Below are positions 30,062 through 39,371 of a stretch of DNA of 64,000 nt, piece after piece. Each line of letters opens with the position of its first letter. Positions within the stretch are counted from its first letter, which is position 1. Origin of the DNA: Paracoccus yibinensis. Lineage in GTDB: Bacteria > Pseudomonadota > Alphaproteobacteria > Rhodobacterales > Rhodobacteraceae. A program made the position numbers and the translations under genes. The DNA is taken from contig NZ_JAVCWH010000007.1 in NCBI RefSeq assembly GCF_030846195.1, forward strand, positions 97,137 through 161,136. Reading direction: 5' to 3'. A model generated the notes under the pieces. That model was not told the DNA's origin and searched no databases. It worked only from the letters and a program-made list of their open reading frames with translations.

Positions 30062-30387
30062 GCACAGTCACAGCCACCCCCGCCGCCCTGGACCTGATCG
30101 CCGAGATCGTAGCCGACCATGGTCCCGTCCTGTTCCACCAGTCAGGCGGCTGCTGCGACGGATCCTCGCCCATGTGCTATCCGCAGGGCGATTTCCGCGT
30201 CGGCGACCGCGACGTGAAGCTGGGCGAGATCGGCGGCGCGCCCTTCTATATCAGCGCCTCTCAGGCCGAAGCCTGGGCGCATACCGACCTGGTCATCGAC
30301 GTGGTGCCCGGCCGCGGCGGCATGTTCAGCCTGGATAACGGGCGCGAGAAGCGGTTCCTGACCCGGTCGGAAATCTGTCGGATCTGA
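30058..30387 (+). CDS. DUF779 family protein
   Basis: The 109-residue product starts at the ATG overlapping the topoisomerase stop. DUF779 features include GPVLFHQSGGCCDGSSPMC (about 20-38, with three Cys), a mid-protein VKLGEIGGAPFYIS and a C-terminal GRGGMFSLDNGREKRFLTRS. Members often sit beside aldehyde dehydrogenase genes; none is here. The clustered Cys could bind metal or a thiol-reactive substrate, which is inference. The function is unknown. Confidence 0.85.
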   Translation: MSTVTATPAALDLIAEIVADHGPVLFHQSGGCCDGSSPMCYPQGDFRVGDRDVKLGEIGGAPFYISASQAEAWAHTDLVIDVVPGRGGMFSLDNGREKRFLTRSEICRI

Positions 30388-30443
30388 TTGGCAGGACTGC
30401 CGCCGTCCCCTATAACGCCCGGACATTTTCCAGGGGGCGGACC

Positions 30444-31355
30444 ATGGCATACAGCGTTTTCATCGACGGCGAGGCAGGCACCACGGGTCTGCAAATCCGC
30501 GAGCGGCTGGAAACGCGCGACGACATCCGCCTGATCGCCATCGACCCCGACCGCCGCAAGGATGCCAGCGCCCGGCGCAAGGCCTTCGAACGGGCCGATG
30601 TCGCCATCCTCTGCCTGCCGGACGAGGCCGCGCGCCAAGCCGTGGAACTGGCGCAGGACCTGGATACGCGGATCATCGACGCTTCGACCGCGCATCGGGT
30701 GGATGAACGCTGGGCCTTCGGTTTTGCCGAACTGGGCGCAGGCGCGCGCGACCGGATCGCGGCGGCGCGGCTGGTCAGCAATCCGGGCTGCTATTCCACC
30801 GGGTCCATCGCCATCATCGCACCCCTGGTCGCAGCCGGGCTTATCGCCCCGGACGAGCCGCTCTCGATCAATGCCGTCAGCGGCTATACCGGGGGCGGCA
30901 AGGCGCTGATTGCGGAATACGACGATGGCACGGCGCCCGCGCATTTCGTCTATGGCCTGAACCAGCGGCACAAGCATATCCCGGAGATCATGGCCCATGC
31001 CGGGCTGTCGCGGCAGCCGATCTTCGCGCCCTCGGTGGGCAACTTCGCGCAGGGCATGGCGGTGCAGCTGCCGCTGTTCCTGGACGAACGCCGCACGTTG
31101 GACAGCCTGACGCAGGCCCTGACCGACCACTATGCCGGGCAGCGCTTCATCGAGGTCGCGCAAGGTGCAGGGTCGCGCATCGTGCCCACGGATCTGAACA
31201 ACACCAACATGCTGCGCATCACCGTCCAGGGCGACGCCCAGAACGGCTGCGCGACGGTGGTGGCCGTTCTGGACAACCTGGGCAAGGGCGCGTCCGGGGC
31301 TGCGGTCCAGAACCTCAACATCATGCTGGGGGTGGACGAAGGCATCAGCCTTTAG
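30444..31355 (+). CDS. argC: N-acetyl-gamma-glutamyl-phosphate reductase (short form)
   Basis: ArgC reduces N-acetylglutamyl phosphate to the semialdehyde with NADPH in arginine synthesis. The 303-residue length and the N-terminus SVFIDGEAGTTGLQIRERL mark the short type 2 enzyme found in alphaproteobacteria. The catalytic Cys is in SNPGCYSTG (about residues 112-120), and the substrate-binding region includes SGYTGGGKALI and the His-rich LNQRHKHIPEIM. A hairpin terminator follows directly. Other arginine genes are not in the window. Confidence 0.95.
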   Translation: MAYSVFIDGEAGTTGLQIRERLETRDDIRLIAIDPDRRKDASARRKAFERADVAILCLPDEAARQAVELAQDLDTRIIDASTAHRVDERWAFGFAELGAGARDRIAAARLVSNPGCYSTGSIAIIAPLVAAGLIAPDEPLSINAVSGYTGGGKALIAEYDDGTAPAHFVYGLNQRHKHIPEIMAHAGLSRQPIFAPSVGNFAQGMAVQLPLFLDERRTLDSLTQALTDHYAGQRFIEVAQGAGSRIVPTDLNNTNMLRITVQGDAQNGCATVVAVLDNLGKGASGAAVQNLNIMLGVDEGISL

Positions 31356-31364
31356 GGCGCAAGA

Positions 31365-31394
31365 CACCGGCCAAAGCCGGTGCCTGCCGTTTTA
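31365..31394 (+). terminator. Intrinsic terminator after argC
   Basis: The perfect 7-base stem CACCGGC/GCCGGTG with a CAAA loop starts ten bases after the argC stop and is followed by TGCCTGCCGTTTTATT. The T-rich stretch runs up to the convergent gcvP stop. Confidence 0.7.
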
Positions 31395-34226
31395 TTCCGC
31401 CGCCTCGGCATAGCTTTCCAAGGGCGGGCAGGTGCAGATCAGGTTGCGGTCGCCATAGGCGTTGTCCACCCGGCCCACCGGCGGCCAGTACTTGTCCACG
31501 CGGAAGGCGCCCGCCGGGAAGCAGCCCTGTTCGCGCGAATAGGGACGGTCCCAATCGGCCACCAGATCCTCGACCGTATGCGGCGCGTGGCGCAACGGGC
31601 TTTGATCGGCGGCAATACGGCCTTCGGCCACGTCCATGATCTCGTCCCGGATCGCCAGCAGGGCGGTGACGAAGCGGTCGATCTCGGCCTTGGTCTCCGA
31701 CTCGGTCGGCTCCACCATCAGCGTGCCGGCGACAGGCCAGCTCATCGTCGGCGCATGGAAGCCGTTGTCGATCAGGCGCTTGGCAATGTCGTCCACCGTC
31801 ACGCCATGATCGGCAAAGGGGCGCGTGTCGATGATGCATTCATGCGCGACCCGGCCCCGATTGCCCATGAACAGGATCGGATAGGCCCCGGCCAACCGCG
31901 AGGCGATATAGTTCGCGTTCAGGATCGCCACCCGCGTGGCCTGCGTCAGCCCCGCGCCGCCCATCATCAGGCAATAGGCCCAGGAGATCAGCAGGATCGA
32001 GGCCGATCCATAGGGCGCCGCCGACACCGCGCCTTCGCCCGTCTGCGGATCGCCCGGCAGGAAGGGCGCCAGATGCGCCTTGACCCCGATCGGCCCCATG
32101 CCCGGACCGCCGCCGCCATGGGGGATGGCGAAGGTCTTGTGCAGGTTCAGGTGGCTCACGTCGCCGCCGATCTCGCCCGGCTTAACCAGCCCGACAAGCG
32201 CGTTCATGTTGGCCCCGTCGATATAGACCTGGCCGCCATGCCGGTGGGTGATTTCGCAAACCTCGCGCACGGTGTCCTCGAAAACGCCGTGGGTGGAGGG
32301 ATAGGTGATCATCACCGCGGCCAGCCTGTCACCCGCCTTTGCGGCCTTGTCTGCGAAATCCTCAAGGTCGATGTCGCCGTTGGGCGCCGATTTCACCACC
32401 ACGACCTTCATCCCGCACATCTGCGCGGATGCCGGGTTCGTGCCATGCGCGCTGACCGGGATCAGACAGACATCCCGATCCTGGCCGCGCGACTTGTGAT
32501 AGGCGGCGATGGTCAGCAGCCCCGCATATTCCCCCTGCGCGCCGCTGTTGGGCTGCATGGAAAACGCGTCATAGCCGGTGATCTGGCACAGCTTTTCCGT
32601 CAGGTCGCCAATCGCCTCGGCATAGCCCGCAGCCTGGTCGGCAGGGGCAAAGGGATGCAGCGCGCCGAATTCGGGCCAGGTGATCGGCATCATCTCGGCC
32701 GCGGCGTTCAGCTTCATGGTGCAGCTGCCCAGCGGGATCATCGCCCGGTCCAGCGCCAGGTCCCGGTCCGACAGGCGGCGCATATAGCGCATCATCTCGG
32801 ATTCGGCGCGGTTCATGTGGAAGACCGGATGGGTCAGGTAGTCGCTGTCCCGCAGCAGCGCGTCGGGGATCGCCGGACCGGTTGCCGCTTCTGCCGCATC
32901 GGTGATGCCGAAGGCGTCCAGCAGGCGTGTGATCACGCCCAAGTCGGTGGTCTCATCGACACTGATGCCCACCCGGTCGCGCCCGACCTTGCGCAGGTTG
33001 ATGCCGCGATGGCGGGCGGCGGCCATGATGCCTTGCTGGCCGACGCCAACCTTGACGGTGATCGTGTCGAAGAACGCATCGGGCGCCACCTCGGCCCCGG
33101 CGGCGCGCAGGGCGTCGGCGATGGTGACGGCGTGCAGATGCACCCGCTGGGCAATGGCGCGCAGTCCTTCGGGACCGTGGAACACGGCATAGAAGGAGGC
33201 CATCACCGCCAGCAGCGCCTGCGCGGTGCAGACGTTGGAGGTCGCCTTCTCGCGCCGGATATGCTGCTCGCGGGTTTGCAGCGACAGGCGATAAGCCTTG
33301 TTGCCCTTGGCGTCGATGGAAACGCCGACGATGCGCCCCGGCATGGCCCGCTTCAAATCGTCCCGGCAGGACATGTAGGCGGCATGCGGCCCGCCATAGC
33401 CCATCGGCACGCCGAACCGCTGCGCCGATCCGACGGCAATGTCGGCGCCCATCGCGCCTGGCTCGCGCAAAAGGCACAGCGCCAGCAGGTCGGTCGCCAC
33501 CACGGCCAGCGCACCTGCGGCATGCAGGGCCTCGATCTCGGGCGTAAGGTCGCGAATATGGCCATAGGTGCCCGGATACTGGAAGATCGCGCCGAAGACC
33601 TGATCCGCTTGCAGATCGTCGATCGAGGCCTTGACGATGCGAATGCCGAGTGGCGCGGCCCGCGTCTCGATCACGGCGATGGTCTGGGGATGCAGGTCAT
33701 GGGCCACGAAGAAGGCGTCGGCCTTGGACTTCGACTGCCGGCGCGCCATGGCCATGGCCTCGGCCGCGGCCGTCGCCTCGTCCAGCAGGGATGCGTTGGC
33801 GACCGGCAGCCCGGTCAGGTCGGCCACCATGGTCTGGAAGTTCAGAAGTGCTTCAAGCCGCCCTTGGGCGATCTCGGGCTGATAGGGGGTATAGGCCGTG
33901 TACCAAGCGGGATTTTCCAGGATGTTGCGCTGGATCGCGGGCGGCGTGACGGTGCCGTAATAGCCTTGGCCGATGAGGCTGGTCATCACCGTGTTCCTGG
34001 CCGCGACCCGCCGCATCCGGTCCAGAAGCGCGGCTTCGGACAGCGCGGGCCAGTCCAGCGGCGTGTCCTGCCGGATTGCCTGCGGCACGGTCTGGTCGAT
34101 CAGCGCATCCAGGCTGTCGGCACCCACGACCTTCAGCATCGCCTCCATCTCGGCGGGCGAGGGACCGATGTGGCGGCGGTTCGCGAAATCGTCGGGGTTG
34201 TAGTCGGTCAGGGTCCAGCGGGTCAT
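31392..34226 (-). CDS. gcvP: Glycine dehydrogenase (decarboxylating), P protein
   Basis: The P protein of the glycine cleavage system decarboxylates glycine on pyridoxal phosphate and passes the aminomethyl group to the H protein lipoyl arm. The 944-residue single chain carries both halves of the family. The PLP Lys lies in [20 protein letters not shown] (about residue 690), preceded by [17 protein letters not shown]. It is third in order after gcvT and gcvH but separated from gcvH by a dispersed hairpin element. Confidence 0.97.
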   Translation of the reverse strand: MTRWTLTDYNPDDFANRRHIGPSPAEMEAMLKVVGADSLDALIDQTVPQAIRQDTPLDWPALSEAALLDRMRRVAARNTVMTSLIGQGYYGTVTPPAIQRNILENPAWYTAYTPYQPEIAQGRLEALLNFQTMVADLTGLPVANASLLDEATAAAEAMAMARRQSKSKADAFFVAHDLHPQTIAVIETRAAPLGIRIVKASIDDLQADQVFGAIFQYPGTYGHIRDLTPEIEALHAAGALAVVATDLLALCLLREPGAMGADIAVGSAQRFGVPMGYGGPHAAYMSCRDDLKRAMPGRIVGVSIDAKGNKAYRLSLQTREQHIRREKATSNVCTAQALLAVMASFYAVFHGPEGLRAIAQRVHLHAVTIADALRAAGAEVAPDAFFDTITVKVGVGQQGIMAAARHRGINLRKVGRDRVGISVDETTDLGVITRLLDAFGITDAAEAATGPAIPDALLRDSDYLTHPVFHMNRAESEMMRYMRRLSDRDLALDRAMIPLGSCTMKLNAAAEMMPITWPEFGALHPFAPADQAAGYAEAIGDLTEKLCQITGYDAFSMQPNSGAQGEYAGLLTIAAYHKSRGQDRDVCLIPVSAHGTNPASAQMCGMKVVVVKSAPNGDIDLEDFADKAAKAGDRLAAVMITYPSTHGVFEDTVREVCEITHRHGGQVYIDGANMNALVGLVKPGEIGGDVSHLNLHKTFAIPHGGGGPGMGPIGVKAHLAPFLPGDPQTGEGAVSAAPYGSASILLISWAYCLMMGGAGLTQATRVAILNANYIASRLAGAYPILFMGNRGRVAHECIIDTRPFADHGVTVDDIAKRLIDNGFHAPTMSWPVAGTLMVEPTESETKAEIDRFVTALLAIRDEIMDVAEGRIAADQSPLRHAPHTVEDLVADWDRPYSREQGCFPAGAFRVDKYWPPVGRVDNAYGDRNLICTCPPLESYAEAAE

Positions 34227-34249
34227 GATCGCCTTCTTTCCAAAGCGGT

Positions 34250-34300
34250 TTTGCCTTGGCTCAAATATCCTCGGGGGTCCGGGGGCAGACAGCCCCCGGG
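34250..34300 (-). repeat. Dispersed intergenic element, copy 4 (between gcvH and gcvP)
   Basis: Read on the minus strand this is CCCGGGGGCTGTCTGCCCCCGG followed by ACCCCCGAGGATATTTGAGCCAAGGCAAAA, ending about 24 bases before the gcvP start. It has the same hairpin, GGATATTTG core and CCAAGGCAAA tail as copies 2 and 3. A hairpin here could set gcvP expression below that of gcvTH. Confidence 0.7.
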
Positions 34301-34305
34301 CGACA

Positions 34306-34665
34306 TCAGCCGATCAACGCCTGATAGGCGGCGTCGTCCATGAAGCGGTCCATGGCGCCCGCATCGGATGGCTTGATGCGGAAGAACCAGGCGGACAAGG
34401 CATCGTCGTTCACGCTGCCCGGCGCGTCCGCCAGGGCCGTGTTCACCGCCGTGATCACCCCCGCCACCGGGGCCGCGATGTCCGACGCCGCCTTGACCGA
34501 TTCGATCACCACGACCTCGTCGCCCGCCTGGACCTCACGGCCCTTCTCGGGCAGTTCGATGAAAACGACATCGCCCAGTTGTTCGCTGGCATGAGGGGTG
34601 ATGCCGACGACGATCTCGTCCCCTTCGGCGCGCAGCCATTCATGGTCTTCGGTGTATTTCAGCAT
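34306..34665 (-). CDS. gcvH: Glycine cleavage system H protein
   Basis: The 119-residue lipoyl carrier shuttles the aminomethyl group between P, T and L proteins. The lipoylation site is the Lys in [15 protein letters not shown] (about residues 47-61), followed by the expected [21 protein letters not shown]. It starts 12 bases after gcvT on the same strand. The C-terminus ends [12 protein letters not shown], typical of the family. Confidence 0.97.
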   Translation of the reverse strand: MLKYTEDHEWLRAEGDEIVVGITPHASEQLGDVVFIELPEKGREVQAGDEVVVIESVKAASDIAAPVAGVITAVNTALADAPGSVNDDALSAWFFRIKPSDAGAMDRFMDDAAYQALIG

Positions 34666-34677
34666 GGGTCAGGCTCC

Positions 34678-35802
34678 TCAGCGTTTGTAGGACGGGGTGA
34701 CGAAAGGCAGGGGGGTGATGGCGACAGGGATGCGCTTGCCGCGCAGTTCGGCGTAGACCGTCGCGCCATCCGGCAGTTCCGCAGGCAGCCGGGCCATGGC
34801 CACGGGGCCGCCGACCGACGGCCCGAACCCGCCCGAGGACACATGACCGATCGCCTCCCCGCCCTCGGCCTGGTCGAAGATCGCCACGCCCTCGCGGATC
34901 GGTGCCCGTTCCTCGGGGCGAAGGCCGCGCCGCACCGACGCCGCGCCATCGGCCAGTTCGGGCAGAATGATCCCTGCCCCCGGAAAACCGCCCGCCCGCG
35001 CGCCATTCGTCCGGCGAACCTTGGGGATCGACCAGCCAAGCGCCGCCTGCGCGGGCGTCACACCGCCGTCCATGTCATGCCCGTAAAGCGGCATTCCCGC
35101 CTCGAGCCGCAGACTGTCGCGCGCGCCAAGGCCGATGGGCGCGACTTCGGGCTGATCCAGCAGCGCTTGCGCGAAATCGCGCAAGCATGCGCGGGGGACC
35201 GAGATCTCGAACCCGTCCTCGCCCGTATAGCCTGACCGCGAAACCCACAGCTCCACGCCATCCCGGTCGAGGATCTGGCTGTCCATGAAGCGCATTTCGG
35301 CAACGGCCGGGACCAGCCGGGCCAGCACTTCGGCCGCAAGCGGACCCTGCAGGGCCAGCAGCCCGCGGTCGGTGACCGGCGTGACCGTTACCCCGTCCAG
35401 CGTTTGCAGATGCGCGATGTCCTGTTCGGCGCAGGCGGCGTTGACCACCAGCAGGAAGTGATCGCCCCGATTGGCGAACATCAGGTCATCCAGGATTCCG
35501 CCAGCGTCGTTCGTGAACAGCCCATAACGCTGCCGGCCTGGCGCAAGGCCCAGCACATCTGCCGGGATCAGGCTTTCCAGCGTCAGCGCCGCGGCCGCCA
35601 TGTGGCCGCCCTGCGGCGTGACCAGGACCTGCCCCATGTGGCTGACATCGAACAGCCCGACCCGCGCGCGGGTATGCAGGTGTTCCGCCATCACACCCAT
35701 GGGATACTGGACCGGCATTTCCCATCCGGCAAAGGGCACCATCCGGGCGCCCAGCGACAGGTGCAGGTCGTGAAGCGGGGTCCGGCGCGGGTCGTTGGTC
35801 AT
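34678..35802 (-). CDS. gcvT: Glycine cleavage system aminomethyltransferase (T protein)
   Basis: GcvT transfers the methylene group from the H protein to tetrahydrofolate and releases ammonia. The 374-residue product shows [20 protein letters not shown] at the N-terminus, [12 protein letters not shown] near 50 and [15 protein letters not shown] near 180, all family hallmarks. The start at 35,802 has GGGAGGTC five bases upstream; the 18-base-longer frame start is less likely. It is the first gene of the gcv operon, directly behind a tandem glycine riboswitch. Confidence 0.96.
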   Translation of the reverse strand: MTNDPRRTPLHDLHLSLGARMVPFAGWEMPVQYPMGVMAEHLHTRARVGLFDVSHMGQVLVTPQGGHMAAAALTLESLIPADVLGLAPGRQRYGLFTNDAGGILDDLMFANRGDHFLLVVNAACAEQDIAHLQTLDGVTVTPVTDRGLLALQGPLAAEVLARLVPAVAEMRFMDSQILDRDGVELWVSRSGYTGEDGFEISVPRACLRDFAQALLDQPEVAPIGLGARDSLRLEAGMPLYGHDMDGGVTPAQAALGWSIPKVRRTNGARAGGFPGAGIILPELADGAASVRRGLRPEERAPIREGVAIFDQAEGGEAIGHVSSGGFGPSVGGPVAMARLPAELPDGATVYAELRGKRIPVAITPLPFVTPSYKR

Positions 35803-35835
35803 GTGACCTCCCTCTCTCAAACAGCCGGACAGCCG

Positions 35836-35869
35836 GCATCGGTTGCGGGGCTTCCCCCGTTGACGATGC
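35836..35869 (-). terminator. Expression-platform hairpin of the glycine riboswitch
   Basis: On the minus strand GCATCG and CGATGC enclose a second stem CGGGG-GAAG-CCCCG, giving a two-tier hairpin. It lies between the second aptamer and the gcvT ribosome-binding site. It has no strong T-run, so it may act on translation or through an alternative pairing with the aptamer P1 (GGGGGC is shared). Its exact mode is inference. Confidence 0.45.
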
Positions 35870-36041
35870 CCCCTCTGTCCTTGCCCGCCCGGACCTGCCG
35901 GGTTGGGCGCCTGAGATCGTTATCCCTTCGGCGGGCCGGAACGGCCACTCTCCAGAGCTTCTGGCGGAAAACGGTCCTTCTGCCTGAGAGTTCGCCGGGG
36001 CGGCTGCTCCTTCGGCACTGGCGCGGGCCAGCTTCTCCCGA
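35869..36041 (-). promoter_or_regulatory. Tandem glycine riboswitch upstream of gcvT
   Basis: Read on the minus strand, aptamer 1 runs CGGGAGAAGC, GCCGAAGGAGCAGCCGCC, ACTCTCAGGCAGAAGGACCG. A short linker leads to aptamer 2: CTCTGGAGAGTGG, CGCCGAAGGGATAACG, ATCTCAGGC, and closing GGACAGAGGGG. These are the conserved landmarks of the two-aptamer glycine riboswitch, which in most bacteria turns on gcv genes when glycine is high. A candidate promoter for the transcript is TTGCCT at 36,079-36,084 and TAGCTG at 36,056-36,061 with 17 bases between (weak match). Confidence 0.93.
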
Positions 36042-36160
36042 GTTCCGATGGCTGACAGCTAGCCGGGCGGCAAGTCCAAGGCAAGCCTTTTGTCGTAGCC
36101 GTCCGATTGACAGCATTCCCGCATCGACCCAAGGTTGCGCGGCATCGGGCAGGGGGCGGC

Positions 36161-37834
36161 GTGGCGCGCAAATTCTTCCAGATCGGCTTCAACAAGTGCG
36201 GCACGACCTTCATCGCCAGGCTGTTTCAGATGAACGGCTATCCGGCCGTCCACTGGGCCGAAGGCGCTCTGGCCGAGGATATCGCCTGGTCAAAGCTGAC
36301 GGGCGCGAAGCCCTTGCAGCCCTGGGGCGACACGGTGGCCTTCACCGACATGGAATCGGTGCGCTATCTGAACATGCCCATCGTCGAGGCTTTCAAGGAG
36401 TTCCGCTTTCTTGACGACAGCCATCCCGGTTCGGTCTTCCTGCTGAACACCCGGCGGGTCGAGGACTGGGTCATCAGCCGCTACATGCACCGGGGCGGCA
36501 GCTATGCCCGTGCCCATGCCCAGATCCGGGGCGTCGCCGTCGCCGATCTGGCCGACCTGTGGGCGGCTGAATGGGACGCTCATCTGGCCGATTGCCGCGC
36601 TTATTTCGCGAACCGGGCCGAGTTCGTGGAGATCGACATCGACCACGCCACCCCAGGCGATTACCGCGATGCCCTGGCCCCGTGGTTCGACCTGCGGACC
36701 TGCCCGCACCGCCCCGGCGCGGGCGTCAGGTCGCGCCGCGAAGGCTATCTGGCCGGTCTGTCGCGGATGCTGGCGATGCCGCAGTCCAACGATGCGCCGG
36801 ACAGCCGGTCCGTGACGGCAGATATCGTGCGCACCGCCCTTCCGGCCCGGGTTGCAAAGGAAGGAACGACCCCACCCGCCGGGGCCTTGATTGATCTGGA
36901 CCGGGGCGAGGTCCGCGACGGCCAGGGCGGGATGCTGCCCATCCGGCGCGCGCCGGACGGGTTCTTCTATGCCGCGCCCGGATCGCCCCGCCTGCTCCGC
37001 ATCGCGACGACGGCCAACGACATGGCCCAGGCAGCGGATCGCGGCAGCTATTTCGTCGAGACGCAGCCGGGATTTCCCGGCGGAACCGGTCCGGTCCTGG
37101 CCCCCAGCCGCCGGGCGGGGGCCGCCAATGTGTTCCTGTGGCCGATGCCCTGGATCCACCGGCTTGGCAACGACGGCTATCTGGGCCGGCCCGACCGCAT
37201 AGACCCGCCCTGGGCCGAAAAGCTGGACCGCGCGGTCTTTCGCGGCGATCTGTCGGGCCATGTGATCACAAGGGACGGCCGGCCGGTGCGCCCTCTGCAT
37301 CGGGTAGTGACGGATGTGCTGGCAGGCGGGTCGGAGGCCGACCTGACGGGCGCGACGCGCGTGGCCTTGGCGCTGCGTCATCTGGGATCGACCGATGTCG
37401 ACGCGGGCCTGACGCCCGATGCGCGGGGGGCGCGTGCCCTGGATCGCGTGGGGCTGGCGCATCTGATTGCAGTGCGGAAGGGCGACGACTTCCTGCTGTC
37501 CCACCGCTATCTGATCTGCCTGGGCGCGACCTCGGGGTCCGAGGATTTCCTGCCCCTCGCCAACAGCAATTCGGTCGTGCTGCTCGAGGAGGACGGCTGG
37601 GAAACCTTCGCGCGGGCCATCTTCCAGCCTTGGCAGCACTATATCCCGCTTCGTCCTGGCGCGGGCGACCTGGCCGGGAAGCTGGCCTGGGCGCGTGCCC
37701 ATCCCGACTCCTGCCAGCAGATCTCGGCCCGCGCCCGAGCCCTGTGCGCGCTGCTGGCCGACCCCCAGGCGCGCCGGCAGCAGCTTGGGCTGATCCTGCG
37801 CGACTATCGCTTGATGACCGGGCAGCGGGCCTAG
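36161..37834 (+). CDS. Sulfotransferase-GT90 (CAP10-like) fusion protein
   Basis: A GTG start with AGGGGG nine bases upstream gives 557 residues. The N-terminal 230 residues look like a P-loop sulfotransferase: FFQIGFNKCGTTFIARLF (about 5-22) is the PAPS 5'-phosphate-binding site, and a Ser/Arg-rich segment follows near 105. About 320-545 resembles glycosyltransferase family 90 (CAP10/LPS-modifying): a GHVITRDGRP region, YLICLGATSGSEDF near 450, SNSVVLLEEDGWETF and IFQPWQHYIPLRPGAGDL near 490. The two activities suggest one protein that both sulfates and glycosylates a surface glycan. No signal peptide was seen; the acceptor is unknown. Confidence 0.75.
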   Translation: MARKFFQIGFNKCGTTFIARLFQMNGYPAVHWAEGALAEDIAWSKLTGAKPLQPWGDTVAFTDMESVRYLNMPIVEAFKEFRFLDDSHPGSVFLLNTRRVEDWVISRYMHRGGSYARAHAQIRGVAVADLADLWAAEWDAHLADCRAYFANRAEFVEIDIDHATPGDYRDALAPWFDLRTCPHRPGAGVRSRREGYLAGLSRMLAMPQSNDAPDSRSVTADIVRTALPARVAKEGTTPPAGALIDLDRGEVRDGQGGMLPIRRAPDGFFYAAPGSPRLLRIATTANDMAQAADRGSYFVETQPGFPGGTGPVLAPSRRAGAANVFLWPMPWIHRLGNDGYLGRPDRIDPPWAEKLDRAVFRGDLSGHVITRDGRPVRPLHRVVTDVLAGGSEADLTGATRVALALRHLGSTDVDAGLTPDARGARALDRVGLAHLIAVRKGDDFLLSHRYLICLGATSGSEDFLPLANSNSVVLLEEDGWETFARAIFQPWQHYIPLRPGAGDLAGKLAWARAHPDSCQQISARARALCALLADPQARRQQLGLILRDYRLMTGQRA

Positions 37835-38610
37835 ATCGTCACGTTCAGCGCGCCGCCGTCCAGAAGGATGTTCTGTCCCACGATGAAGCGTGCCTGCTGG
37901 CTGCACAGGAACGCGCAGGTCGCGCCGAAATCCTCGGGCGTGCCATAGGTGCCGGTGGGGATGGTCGCCTGCCGCTGGCGGCGCGCCTCCTCCAGGCTGA
38001 TGCCCTGCCTGTCGCTGACGCCCTTGTCCAGGCTGACGGCCCGGTCGGTCGCGTGGATGCCGGGCAGGATGTTGTTCACGCAGACCCCATGCCCCGCCAC
38101 CTGCCGCGACATGCCAGCGACGAACCCGGTCAGCCCGGCGCGCGCCGTGTTCGACAGGCCCAGCACCGCAATGGGCGAGCGCACGGACTGCGAGGTGATG
38201 TTGACGACGCGGCCCCATCCCCGCTCCATCATGCCGGGGACTAGCGCCTGCATCAGCGCAATGGCCGACAGCATGTTGGCGTCGATGGCGCGGATGAAGT
38301 CATCGCGGCTCCAGTCGCGCCAGTCGCCCGGCGGCGGGCCGCCCGCGTTCGTGACCAGGATGTCGGCTTGGCCCACGGCCTCCAGCACCCTGGCGCGGCC
38401 TTCGTCGGTGGCGATGTCGGCGGCGACGGGCGTGACGCTGACGCCGTGTTTCGCGGCGATTTCTTCGGCGGTCCGGGTGATGTCCGATTCGGTCCGGCTG
38501 TTGATGACCAGATCCACGCCCGCCTCGGCCAGCGCCTCGGCGCAGCCGCGTCCCAAACCCTTCGACGCCGCGCAGACCAGCCCGCGCTTTCCCCTGATGC
38601 CCAGATCCAT
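37831..38610 (-). CDS. SDR-family oxidoreductase
   Basis: The 259-residue product is a classical short-chain dehydrogenase. The nucleotide-binding region is RGLVCAASKGLGRGCAEAL, with the atypical CAASKGLGRG in place of TGxxxGIG. NAGG follows near 88. The usual Tyr-x-x-x-Lys triad is altered: NITSQSVRSP carries the Ser, but the following stretch reads LGLSNTARAG, lacking an obvious catalytic Tyr. This matches a divergent SDR subgroup. The start at 38,610 has GGAG seven bases upstream. It is convergent with the sulfotransferase gene and upstream rpe is on the same strand. The substrate is unknown. Confidence 0.82.
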   Translation of the reverse strand: MDLGIRGKRGLVCAASKGLGRGCAEALAEAGVDLVINSRTESDITRTAEEIAAKHGVSVTPVAADIATDEGRARVLEAVGQADILVTNAGGPPPGDWRDWSRDDFIRAIDANMLSAIALMQALVPGMMERGWGRVVNITSQSVRSPIAVLGLSNTARAGLTGFVAGMSRQVAGHGVCVNNILPGIHATDRAVSLDKGVSDRQGISLEEARRQRQATIPTGTYGTPEDFGATCAFLCSQQARFIVGQNILLDGGALNVTI

Positions 38611-38662
38611 CGTCATCTCCTGCGTTTCCTTGGCGGAAGGAAACGCAGAGGGGGTCGGATTG

Positions 38663-39361
38663 TCAAACGGCTTCGGCAAGCCCCCGGGCCGCCTCGCGGA
38701 TGGCGCGGATGTTGTTGCCATAGACCCCCGGCTGGCCGACCGAGCCGCCCTTGAAGACCGCCGAGCCCGCGACCAGCACATCCGCCCCGGCCTTGGCCAC
38801 AACAGGCGCGGTCTTGGGATCGACGCCGCCGTCCACCTGGATGTGGATCGGCCGGTCGCCGATCATCCCGCGCAACCGGGCGATCTTGTCAATCTGGGAA
38901 TGGATGAACTTCTGCCCGCCGAAGCCGGGGTTCACGGTCATCACCAACACCATGTCGGCCAGATCCAGCAGGTATTCCACCGCCTCGACCGGGGTGCCTG
39001 GGTTCAGCGCGATCCCAGCCTTTTTTCCCGTGGCCCGGATCGCCTGGAGGGTGCGGTGCGGGTGCGGCCCGGCCTCGACATGGGCGGTGATCATGTCTGC
39101 GCCTGCCTCGGCATAGGCCTCGATATAGGGGTCCACCGGGGCGATCATCAGGTGGACGTCCATGAAGGTCCGCACATGCGGGCGGAAGGCCTTCACGGCG
39201 GGGGGGCCGAAAGTCAGGTTCGGCACGAAATGCCCGTCCATCACATCGACATGGACCCAGTCGGCGCCCTGGTCCTCGATCGCCCGGATCTCGCGCCCGA
39301 AATCGGCGAAGTCGGCGGACAGGATGGACGGCGCGATCTTGATGCTGCGGTCAAAGGTCAT
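38663..39361 (-). CDS. rpe: Ribulose-phosphate 3-epimerase
   Basis: Rpe interconverts ribulose 5-phosphate and xylulose 5-phosphate in the pentose phosphate and Calvin cycles. The 232-residue TIM barrel shows [31 protein letters not shown] (metal-binding His and Asp), [13 protein letters not shown] and [11 protein letters not shown], all intact. It directly follows, on the same strand, the wrecked cbbX gene; in autotrophic relatives the epimerase (cbbE) is the distal gene of the cbb operon. It therefore appears to be the only surviving member of that operon. Confidence 0.95.
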   Translation of the reverse strand: MTFDRSIKIAPSILSADFADFGREIRAIEDQGADWVHVDVMDGHFVPNLTFGPPAVKAFRPHVRTFMDVHLMIAPVDPYIEAYAEAGADMITAHVEAGPHPHRTLQAIRATGKKAGIALNPGTPVEAVEYLLDLADMVLVMTVNPGFGGQKFIHSQIDKIARLRGMIGDRPIHIQVDGGVDPKTAPVVAKAGADVLVAGSAVFKGGSVGQPGVYGNNIRAIREAARGLAEAV

Positions 39362-39371
39362 GGCGGAGTTC

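Noticed and set aside
31380..34343. A 987-codon open frame antisense to gcvP
   Set aside because: Low-complexity His/Arg/Gly composition and full overlap with an unmistakable gcvP; a shadow frame.
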